Below are positions 1 to 5,519 of a DNA stretch of 14,419 nt, piece after piece. The stretch lies in contig CAVGTF010000054.1 in assembly GCA_963632245.1 (NCBI GenBank), positions 1 through 14,419 of the forward strand, written 5' to 3'. Made by a program: the position numbers and the translations under genes. The DNA comes from UBA1724 sp963632245. GTDB lineage: Bacteria; Verrucomicrobiota; Lentisphaeria; Oligosphaerales; Oligosphaeraceae. Below the pieces are notes generated by a model. The model saw nothing but the letters and a program-made list of their open reading frames with translations, did no database searches and had not been told where the DNA came from. Position 1 is the stretch's first letter. Every line of letters begins with the position of its first letter.

Positions 1-196
1 GGAAATAGGAGTTATTTAGGTTATCTGCGAGCCAGACGGGGTTTCCTGGTCTGCGAAGGCTCTGGAAAAATAGCGACGAATCTACAAGGCAATGAGGGAG
101 TTCATATCTTCCCCCTGTAATCACATTCCGCGGTGGAAATCACGGGGAGCCGAAGGGGAGAGGCGTAAGTGTGTGGGATGGAAGATTCTAAATTTT

Positions 197-212
197 ATTC
201 CCGAACGGGAAT
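197..212. promoter_or_regulatory. Operator copy 1 upstream of the XRE regulator
   Basis: The sequence ATTCCCGAACGGGAAT is an inverted repeat with 7-base arms and a 2-base AA spacer. The 14-base core TTCCCGAACGGGAA recurs exactly at 249-262. The two copies flank the promoter of the small HTH gene that follows, as expected for negative autoregulation by a dimeric HipB-like repressor. The repeat and its duplication are seen directly; binding by the downstream protein is inferred. Confidence 0.7.
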
Positions 213-219
213 TATTTTG

Positions 220-247
220 TTGAAATTCTGGAAAATTGCGGTATGTT
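220..247 (+). promoter_or_regulatory. Sigma-70-type promoter of the XRE regulator
   Basis: TTGAAA (220-225) and TATGTT (242-247) are separated by 16 bases and make a plausible -35/-10 pair. Transcription would begin near 253, inside operator copy 2. This helps decide the start codon: the ATG at 243 lies in the -10 box and could not be in the message, so the ATG at 279 is preferred. The call rests on motif likeness only. Confidence 0.55.
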
Positions 248-248
248 A

Positions 249-262
249 TTCCCGAACGGGAA
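249..262. promoter_or_regulatory. Operator copy 2 upstream of the XRE regulator
   Basis: This is an exact second copy of the 14-base core TTCCCGAACGGGAA, starting 51 bases after the first (about five helical turns). It covers the predicted transcription start, so occupancy would block initiation. The spacing would place both sites on the same face of the helix and could allow cooperative binding or looping. Confidence 0.7.
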
Positions 263-278
263 CAGAAATGAGGTAGAT

Positions 279-509
279 ATGTCAAAAGAAAAGCTACAGA
301 CAGTGTCGGCCATTGGCGAATTGATTCGCAAGACCCGGAAGGCGCAGAAGATTTCCCAGAGTACGCTAGCGGGGTTGTCGAATGTGGGGACGCGCTACAT
401 CTCGGATTTGGAGAATGGCAAGGAGACGATTCAGATCCAGAAGCTTCTGAATGTCCTAAATGCCCTTGGCCTTGGCTTGTACATTTATAGCCGCAGGGAT
501 ACTGACTAA
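279..509 (+). CDS. HipB/Y4mF-type XRE family transcriptional regulator (antitoxin-like)
   Basis: This 76-residue protein is almost entirely one Cro/C1-type helix-turn-helix domain (about residues 12-66). It has the typical pattern AIGELIRKTRK, then ISQSTLAGLSNVG, then YISDLENGK, and ends in a short beta-like tail (LGLYIYSR) as in HipB and Y4mF-type antitoxins. An in-frame ATG at 243 exists, but the ATG at 279 is preceded by GAGG (270-273) at good spacing and lies downstream of the predicted promoter. In this family the gene is usually the first of a hipB-hipA pair, where it neutralises the HipA kinase and represses the operon. Here no intact hipA follows, only a possible 13-codon remnant whose ATG overlaps this stop (TAATG). 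It may therefore be an orphan regulator. Family assignment is confident; its present role is inferred. Confidence 0.88.
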   Translation: MSKEKLQTVSAIGELIRKTRKAQKISQSTLAGLSNVGTRYISDLENGKETIQIQKLLNVLNALGLGLYIYSRRDTD

Positions 510-600
510 TGGAGTACTTGGACGTCTATCTTTATGACATCCTGCCGTGACGCACGGTTCAAGGAATTTTGAAAGACACACTGGCTTTTCTCAAAATCCG
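509..600 (+). pseudogene. Possible remnant of hipA 5' end
   Basis: An ATG overlaps the stop of the HTH gene (TAATG). It opens a 13-codon frame, MEYLDVYLYDILP, then TGA. This resembles the first beta strand of HipA-type Ser/Thr kinases (x-L-D-V-Y-L), which normally follow hipB in exactly this coupled position. After the TGA the same frame continues as RTVQGILKDTLAF, which could correspond to the next HipA segment, as if a small deletion created the stop. Nothing recognisable follows before the convergent gene ending at 631. TGA is used as a real stop elsewhere in the window, so recoding is unlikely. A hairpin (CCGTG-ACG-CACGG, 545-557) overlaps the stop. The match is from memory of the family and is short, so the call is tentative; the right border is approximate. 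Confidence 0.45.
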
Positions 601-630
601 TTTGAACTTGATGATGTCGGCGCATTCAAG

Positions 631-861
631 TCAGGTGATTTTCCCTGTGTTGATTTCGCGCATCAAGTATTGCATTACATAGCCAGGGCTTTGATAGTAT
701 AAACACGTTTCTGGTCTGGACAAAGCCGCATAGGTATTGGAGGCATATACTGTGTCGACGGCTCTTTTAAGATCGTAATGTTCTCGCGTGACCAAGTGCT
801 CAATAAGGTCAGCCGTCATGGTCTCCACCATGAACTGGAATTCTTTTTGAGTGATATTCAT
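631..861 (-). CDS. Small helical protein, third gene of a DUF3791-DUF3990 cassette
   Basis: This is a 76-residue protein of unassigned function. The ATG at 861 is chosen because it lies two bases after the stop of the DUF3990 gene. A longer reading frame (from 912) would overlap that gene, and its extra residues look unrelated. The SD is weak (AAAAGAA), so translation is probably coupled. The protein is mostly helical and polar, and its C-terminal half (NTYAALSRPETCLYYQSPGY, then VMQYLMREI) is rich in aromatic residues. From memory, similar short proteins with an S-x-TY...TGLY-x-QS pattern accompany DUF3990 genes in gut bacteria, which points to a conserved partner, possibly an antitoxin or adaptor. 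That role is inference from gene order alone. Confidence 0.75.
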   Translation of the reverse strand: MNITQKEFQFMVETMTADLIEHLVTREHYDLKRAVDTVYASNTYAALSRPETCLYYQSPGYVMQYLMREINTGKIT

Positions 862-863
862 AT

Positions 864-1343
864 TTAGATTCTTTTCAAGTGTTTTATGGCGTGTTCCGTG
901 CAGAAGGCCCACTGAAAAGTTATTCCTTTCATGTATTTTAGCCTCCGCATGAACTCGTCCATGTCTATATAGCCCAATCTAAGATTACGAATTTGCATGC
1001 CTACACGGTCGTTTGCTATCGGTCCGTGTACAATGTCATAGGAGTGGGTATAAGGCGGGGTGATTGTATCGTCGCGGTGTTTGAAAATGAACTCAGCCCA
1101 TTCTAGGGTATAGCCTTCGAAGTTGCGGAAAGTCAGCATTTTCTTATTCAGCAATGAAGCATCGAATTCGTATTCATTGATAACGATGCCTCCCCCTAAT
1201 AAGTCGGCCCGGGCTTTTGCGACGGATCGTGCTTGTTCCAAATCCTCTGTGAGATAGAAAGCTTGCCCAAAATCCTTGTATAAATTGCATTTGGATAGTT
1301 CAATCTTGTCTATGTCAATATTTGAGCCATGATATAGCCTCAT
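864..1343 (-). CDS. DUF3990 family protein, putative ADP-ribosyltransferase-like toxin
   Basis: This 159-residue protein opens with MRLYHGSN and matches the DUF3990 pattern through its length: KDFGQAFYLT (24-32), YDIVHGPIANDRVG (102-115), and FQWAFCTEHAIKHL near the C-terminus. The family is placed among ADP-ribosyltransferase folds. Candidate active-site residues are H5, Y30 and a C-terminal Q144 or E150; which of the latter acts is not clear from sequence. The ATG at 1343 is preferred over one at 1367 because GGAGG lies just upstream and its ATGA overlaps the DUF3791 stop by 4 bases. No signal peptide or membrane segment is seen, so it should act in the cytoplasm. Toxin function is inferred from the fold class and from being flanked by two small genes; the substrate is unknown. 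Confidence 0.85.
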   Translation of the reverse strand: MRLYHGSNIDIDKIELSKCNLYKDFGQAFYLTEDLEQARSVAKARADLLGGGIVINEYEFDASLLNKKMLTFRNFEGYTLEWAEFIFKHRDDTITPPYTHSYDIVHGPIANDRVGMQIRNLRLGYIDMDEFMRRLKYMKGITFQWAFCTEHAIKHLKRI

Positions 1344-1552
1344 AGGTTTCCTCCCATTTTTCTGCAATATGCGGAAAGATCGCCTACATTTGATGCGAAA
1401 GACTGCGTGTGCAGATAGTCGTAATGTTTGTCAAAAAAGTCCAGGGCTCCAAAACGGCTCAGATAGCGTTCCGCTTGCACAACAGAAAGACTGTGGTGTT
1501 GTGCGAACTCTGAAATGAGGGCGACGAGGTATTGTGCTTTCTCGATCGGCAT
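1340..1552 (-). CDS. DUF3791 family protein, first gene of the cassette
   Basis: This 70-residue, all-helical protein fits the DUF3791 pattern: a leading helix (YLVALISEFAQHH), a middle segment with RFGALDFFDKHYDYLHT, and a short final helix. The family is known as a frequent neighbour of DUF3990. Its stop codon overlaps the DUF3990 start (ATGA, 1340-1343), implying tight translational coupling and equal dosage, as in toxin-antitoxin pairs where the antitoxin comes first. No clear SD is visible upstream of the ATG. An antitoxin or chaperone-like role is inferred from size and order only. The upstream stretch 1553-1610 should hold the promoter, but no convincing hexamers were found. Confidence 0.82.
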   Translation of the reverse strand: MPIEKAQYLVALISEFAQHHSLSVVQAERYLSRFGALDFFDKHYDYLHTQSFASNVGDLSAYCRKMGGNL

Positions 1553-1862
1553 ATTGGTAAGCCTATGAATACCACTTTTTGTGTAATTTAATCTCTTTTG
1601 GCGGTGCTCAGGGGGAATCCATCCTAGGAAGATAGGGCTTGGAATGGTGCTGTGCGTTCTTGTCTTTGTGTGTAATATAGGGTGTATATGGTGTCGATGG
1701 AAGCTTGGGGTTGCTTAGGGGAGAGTGTTCTGCCCCCTTCTTTGCGGGCAGGGAACCCGTATTGGTGGGTTACATTCTGTGGAGTGTCGCGGAAGGCGCG
1801 GCGTGGTGTCTGTTTTTAGGAGTGTTTTTAGTTGTTTTTGAGCTATTTGGGGTGATGGAGTC
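1553..1862. other. 310-base intergenic region with two hairpins
   Basis: This divergent gap between the DUF3791 gene and the MATE gene has no reading frame that looks coding. It contains a hairpin CTGCCC (1730-1735) with GGGCAG (1746-1751, 10-base loop). A second follows at once: AACCC (1754-1758) with GGGTT (1767-1771). The rest is T/G-rich, with no convincing -35/-10 pair for either gene. The GGTGAT at 1851-1856 matches the tail of the SD consensus and probably serves the MATE start at 1863. No known riboswitch class is recognised. Confidence 0.5.
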
Positions 1863-3206
1863 ATGAAGAGCAGTATTCAGCTATCGGACCATTTCAACTA
1901 TTGGCGGCTATTGCGGTTCACGTTGCCGGCCATGGGGATGATGCTGTTCACGTCGGTGTATAGCATTGTGGACGGCTACTTCGTTTCGAACTTTGCGGGG
2001 AAGACGCCCTTTGCGGCGATCAACCTGATCATGCCATTTTTGATGATCCTGTCCACGGTGGGCTTCATGATGGGCACGGGTGGCTCGGCCATTGTGGCGA
2101 AGACCTTCGGCGAGGGCGACAAAGAGCGTGCGAACCGGTATTTTTCGCTCTTCGTGTACACCACGGTGATTCTGGGCGTGTTTTTTTCGGCATTGGGGAT
2201 TGCCTTTGTGCGGCCCTTGGCCATGCGTCTGGGGGCGGAGGGCGAGTTGCTGCGGGATGCGGTGCTGTATGCGCGGATCATCCTGTTGGCGCTGCCCTTC
2301 AATGTCGTGCAGTTCCTCTTCCAGTCCTTCTATGTGACGGCGGAGCGTCCGCAGCTGGGTCTCTGGGTGACGATTGCCTCGGGTTTGACCAACATCGTGT
2401 TGGATGCGGTGTTGGTGATTCTTTTGCCGCAGGAGTACAAGCTGGCGGGTGCGGCGATTGCCACGGCATTGAGCCAGCTGGTGGGCGGACTGACGCCGAT
2501 TCTCTATTTTGCCCGTCGGAACAACGGGAGCATCCTTCGCATTGGACGGGCGCATTTCGATGGCGGCGCCATCTTCAAGGCGTGCACCAATGGCTCCTCG
2601 GAGTTCATGACGAATATCTCCATGAGCCTAGTGGGAATGCTCTATAACCTTCAGCTCATGAAACACGCCGGCGAGGATGGCCTGGCGGCCTACGGCGTCA
2701 TGATGTACGTCAGCATGATCTTCTGTGCGATCTTCGTGGGATATACCGTGGGCGTGGCGCCGGTGGTGGGGTATCATGACGGCGCCCAGAATCACGACGA
2801 GCTCCGGGGGCTTCTGCGCAAGAGCATTCGCCTGATCGGGAGCTTCGGCTTTGCCATGATGTTCTCCGCCGAGCTATTGGCGAAGCCCCTGGCAATGATC
2901 TTCGTGAACTACGATGCGGAGCTCCTCGCCATGACGGTCTCCGGCTTCCGCGTCTTCGCTTTGGCTTTCCTATTCACGGGATTCGCAATCTTCTTCTCCG
3001 GATTCTTCACCGCCCTCAACGACGGCGTGACCTCCGCCATCATCTCTTTCCTGAGGACTCTCGTCTGCGAGGCGGCCGCCATCTTGGTGCTTCCGGCGCT
3101 GTTGGGTCTTCGGGGAATCTGGCTCTCTTTCGTGACCGCCGAGGTTATGGCGGTGGTCTTTGCGCTCTTCTTCCTGGTCATCAAGCAGAAGAGATACCAC
3201 TACTGA
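1863..3206 (+). CDS. MATE-family multidrug/Na+ or H+ antiporter (MepA/NorM-like)
   Basis: This 447-residue, highly hydrophobic protein has the size and layout of a 12-helix MATE exporter. Each half carries a MatE domain: the first runs from about residue 15 and includes TSVYSIVDGYFVSNFAG and MGTGGSAIVAKTFGEGD; the second begins near residue 240 (GSSEFMTNISMSLVG) and includes VGYTVGVAPVVGYHDGA. MATE proteins expel cationic drugs, dyes or metabolites in exchange for Na+ or H+ across the inner membrane. The D-G-Y-F motif after helix 1 and the G-T-G-G-S/A motif suit the MepA-like bacterial branch; the substrate cannot be told. The ATG is preceded by GGTGAT at fitting distance. It is monocistronic, with a strong terminator just after it, and it borders the low-GC patch on its left. 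Confidence 0.92.
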   Translation: MKSSIQLSDHFNYWRLLRFTLPAMGMMLFTSVYSIVDGYFVSNFAGKTPFAAINLIMPFLMILSTVGFMMGTGGSAIVAKTFGEGDKERANRYFSLFVYTTVILGVFFSALGIAFVRPLAMRLGAEGELLRDAVLYARIILLALPFNVVQFLFQSFYVTAERPQLGLWVTIASGLTNIVLDAVLVILLPQEYKLAGAAIATALSQLVGGLTPILYFARRNNGSILRIGRAHFDGGAIFKACTNGSSEFMTNISMSLVGMLYNLQLMKHAGEDGLAAYGVMMYVSMIFCAIFVGYTVGVAPVVGYHDGAQNHDELRGLLRKSIRLIGSFGFAMMFSAELLAKPLAMIFVNYDAELLAMTVSGFRVFALAFLFTGFAIFFSGFFTALNDGVTSAIISFLRTLVCEAAAILVLPALLGLRGIWLSFVTAEVMAVVFALFFLVIKQKRYHY

Positions 3207-3220
3207 AGAGCCGTCTAGGC

Positions 3221-3278
3221 AAAAGAAAGGGCCCCGTGTTTTCCCTGAGGATTTCTCGGAGAAGCGCGGGGCCTTTTT
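3221..3278. terminator. Bidirectional rho-independent terminator between convergent genes
   Basis: GGCCCCGTG (3230-3238) pairs with CGCGGGGCC (3265-3273), a 9-base stem with one G-U pair. An inner helix CTGAG/CTCGG extends it. The plus strand then runs into TTTTT (3274-3278), and A-rich sequence (3221-3228) gives U residues in the other direction. It lies 14 bases past the MATE stop and about 30 bases past the stop of the activase gene, so it probably ends both messages. Confidence 0.88.
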
Positions 3279-3306
3279 GCGTTTGGGGATTGTTTCGATA
3301 TTCGCG

Positions 3307-5415
3307 TTATGCGGGCGGGAGTTCGGGGCGGACTCTCCCGAAGAGATTCCCGAACTTCTTCAGATTGAGTGCCTCCACGAACGAGACGATCTTTGTGCTG
3401 GTGGAGCAGGGGTCGATGGAGGCGTCCATGCAGTCGCCTTCCAGAGTGAGGAGTGGCAGGCCGATCTTCTCCAGGCCCTCGCGGAGCCATTTGGTGAAGG
3501 GGCGGTCGGCCATGCTGCAGCGTCCGAAGCCGTGGGTATAGAGGACGCAGCCGGTGAATTTCGCGATCTTTGCGATCTTGGTGACGTATTCCACGCGCTG
3601 CCTGGGATTGAGGAATCCGGAGGCGAGCATCTTGCGGGCCAGGGAGCGGATGGGATCGGCGAGATCCAGGGGCTTCCAGCCCACGAAATTGGTCTCCTCG
3701 AAGACGATGGGCGCGTTGCAGGTGTCTTCCAGCAGATTCAGGTAGTCGGAGTTGTAGAAGGGCGGCAGGTGGAGCCAGAGGAGGCGGTGGGTGTCGTCAA
3801 TGGAGTAGCGCTTTTCAGCCCACTCCTTCTTCTTGAGGAGCTCCTCGTAGTAGCACTTCTGGATGTCAACGAGCTCCTTCGTTCCCCAGAGCTGGCTGAA
3901 GATGACGGAGTTGTAGATCGCCTGTGCGCCGCGGATGAGGGGCGGTGAGGTCCAGCGCAGCTCGTTGCTCTTGCGGCTGTAGTCGGCGGCCTCATTGGAG
4001 AGCTGGCAGCACTCCTGGAGCCGCGCGGGATCCATCTTGCGGCCCATGGCCTTCTCCATGCGGTGGATGGCCTCGTCCAGTCCCTCGGCGATCTGTTCCA
4101 CGGCCAGGGTGTCATCTTTTCCGGTGACAGGGGTCTGGAGGGAGTAGAAGTTCTCCTCGAAGTGGTATTCCTCGGCCAGGTCGGCGAAGATCCGTTCGCC
4201 CTGCTGGCAGGGCTGGCTGGTGGAGACGGCGAAGACGGGCGGCTCATGCTTCATGCCCTCCAGGATTCGGAGGAAGGAGCAGGTCTGCTGGTCGAAGCCC
4301 TTGCGGGCTGCGGCATCCAAGGCGGCCTTCACATGCTTCACGCTGCGTCCAAAGAGCGCGGCGTAGGTCTCCAGGGTTTTGATGCGGGCCCCCAGCGCGT
4401 GGAGGATTTCGGTGGGGAAGAAGAGATTCCGCCAGACTAAGGGCTTGCTCTTGTCGCGGGAGAGGAAGTCCCGGCGGGTGCACTGCACGCGCATGGCGGC
4501 GGAGGCCTGTGGGGTGGGCTCGTAGACGTATTTTTCGCGCATGAGCCGTCCCTGGAGGGACTTGAATTGGCGTGCCAGGATGGCGGCGCCCAGGGCGCCC
4601 ATGACCTCGTGATACTTCGGCACGTAGATTGTGGAGCCGGTGATCTCCTCCATGAAGCGCGCCACCGCGTGGTTGGATGCCACGCCGCCCTGGAACTGGA
4701 TCACCTTTCCGGGGTGGTGGAGCAGGAGCTGTCCCACGCCATTGAGGATGGAGCGCGCCTGTGCGCGGCAGGCACCGGCCAGCAGGTCTCCCAGGGGGAT
4801 CCGGTTCTTGAATTTATTGACGGAGGTGGCGGAGAGGACGGCGCACACGGAGCTGAATTCGGCGGTGGAGTCGTAGTTCACGCGGTCGGCGATCTCCTCC
4901 ACGGGGAGTCCCAGTCGGGAGGCCACGCTGTCCAGGTAGCTTCCGGTGCCGGCGGCGCAGACGCCGGACATGAGGGAGACCCACATGCCCATCTTTTCGT
5001 TGTAGATCATGCACTTGCTGTCCTGACCGCCGCAGTCGATGATGGCATCCACCTTCGGATTGAGGTGCTGGGCGCCGGCCACATGTGCGGAGACCTCGCT
5101 GACCTGGAAGTCGAAGGGGATGAAGCGCTTGGTGTCCTCTACGATCTGGCTGCCGGTGACCACGGTGCAGGTGATCTGCTCCAGGGAGAGGCCCTCCGGC
5201 GCCAGGAATTCCTCCGCCATCTTGCGAAGGGCGCCCATGTTGCAACGGCCGCAGGCGTTGCATTTTCCGGTGCACGCGATGGTGCCCGTCTCCACGGGGC
5301 GGGTGCGCTGGTAGGTGGAGCGGACGACATTCGCGTCCTCGTCAAGCAGCACTGCCTTGAAGGTGGTGGAACCGATGTCGATTCCGAGGTAGTATGGGGT
5401 CTTGCTTTTTTCCAT
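3307..5415 (-). CDS. Fused 2-hydroxyacyl-CoA dehydratase activase (BcrAD/BadFG ATPase) and HGD-D-like subunit
   Basis: This 702-residue protein has two parts. Residues 1-285 are an ASKHA-fold ATPase of the HgdC/BcrAD-BadFG family: phosphate-1 loop GIDIGSTTFKAVL (11-23), VVTGSQ (85-90), DCGGQDSKC (127-135), GVCAAGTGSYL (151-161), QGGVASNHA (242-250) and GALGAA (273-278). C128 and C153 correspond to the cysteines that bridge a [4Fe-4S] cluster between activase monomers. Residues from about 310 to the end resemble the D-type subunit of the dehydratase itself (YTHGFGRCSMADRPF, then LTLEGDCMDASIDP), with cysteines at 379, 403, 623, 633, 662 and 670 available for a second cluster. Normally the activase passes one electron, driven by ATP, to a separate dehydratase. 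An unusual motif C48-x3-C52-x2-C55-x2-C58 lies early in the ATPase part. The frame is open further upstream, but the family starts at the ATG at 5415; no SD is seen. Substrate unknown. Confidence 0.87.
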   Translation of the reverse strand: MEKSKTPYYLGIDIGSTTFKAVLLDEDANVVRSTYQRTRPVETGTIACTGKCNACGRCNMGALRKMAEEFLAPEGLSLEQITCTVVTGSQIVEDTKRFIPFDFQVSEVSAHVAGAQHLNPKVDAIIDCGGQDSKCMIYNEKMGMWVSLMSGVCAAGTGSYLDSVASRLGLPVEEIADRVNYDSTAEFSSVCAVLSATSVNKFKNRIPLGDLLAGACRAQARSILNGVGQLLLHHPGKVIQFQGGVASNHAVARFMEEITGSTIYVPKYHEVMGALGAAILARQFKSLQGRLMREKYVYEPTPQASAAMRVQCTRRDFLSRDKSKPLVWRNLFFPTEILHALGARIKTLETYAALFGRSVKHVKAALDAAARKGFDQQTCSFLRILEGMKHEPPVFAVSTSQPCQQGERIFADLAEEYHFEENFYSLQTPVTGKDDTLAVEQIAEGLDEAIHRMEKAMGRKMDPARLQECCQLSNEAADYSRKSNELRWTSPPLIRGAQAIYNSVIFSQLWGTKELVDIQKCYYEELLKKKEWAEKRYSIDDTHRLLWLHLPPFYNSDYLNLLEDTCNAPIVFEETNFVGWKPLDLADPIRSLARKMLASGFLNPRQRVEYVTKIAKIAKFTGCVLYTHGFGRCSMADRPFTKWLREGLEKIGLPLLTLEGDCMDASIDPCSTSTKIVSFVEALNLKKFGNLFGRVRPELPPA

Positions 5416-5519
5416 GAAAGTCAATTGCGCAGGGAATTTGGTACGCGCGCTAATATAGCCCCCGCGAGGGGGTAGTGGTCTGACAGAATATGACAGCGCC
5501 GTGTGGCGTGTGGTGTCTG
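5416..5519. repeat. Intergenic inverted repeats between recF and the activase gene
   Basis: The gap contains a perfect hairpin CCCCC-GCGA-GGGGG (5459-5472) whose loop is a GNRA tetraloop on the plus strand. It also has TGACAG twice (5481-5486 and 5491-5496), and CTGTCAG (5517-5523) at the recF stop, which can pair with the upstream copies. CGCC-GTGT-GGCG nests inside. The outer structure could end the recF message, although no U-run follows. TATATT (5457 to 5452 on the minus strand) could be a -10 box for the activase gene, but no good -35 was found. Confidence 0.5.

Noticed and set aside
1..196. Possible gene fragment at the left edge
   Set aside because: No frame gives a coherent protein, and only short imperfect repeats (CAGAC/GTCTG near 33-53) were seen.
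4567..5475. 302-residue open frame on the plus strand, opposite the activase gene
   Set aside because: It has shadow composition (G, A, H, D, V-rich) and no domain pattern, and lies fully within a gene with clear ATPase motifs.
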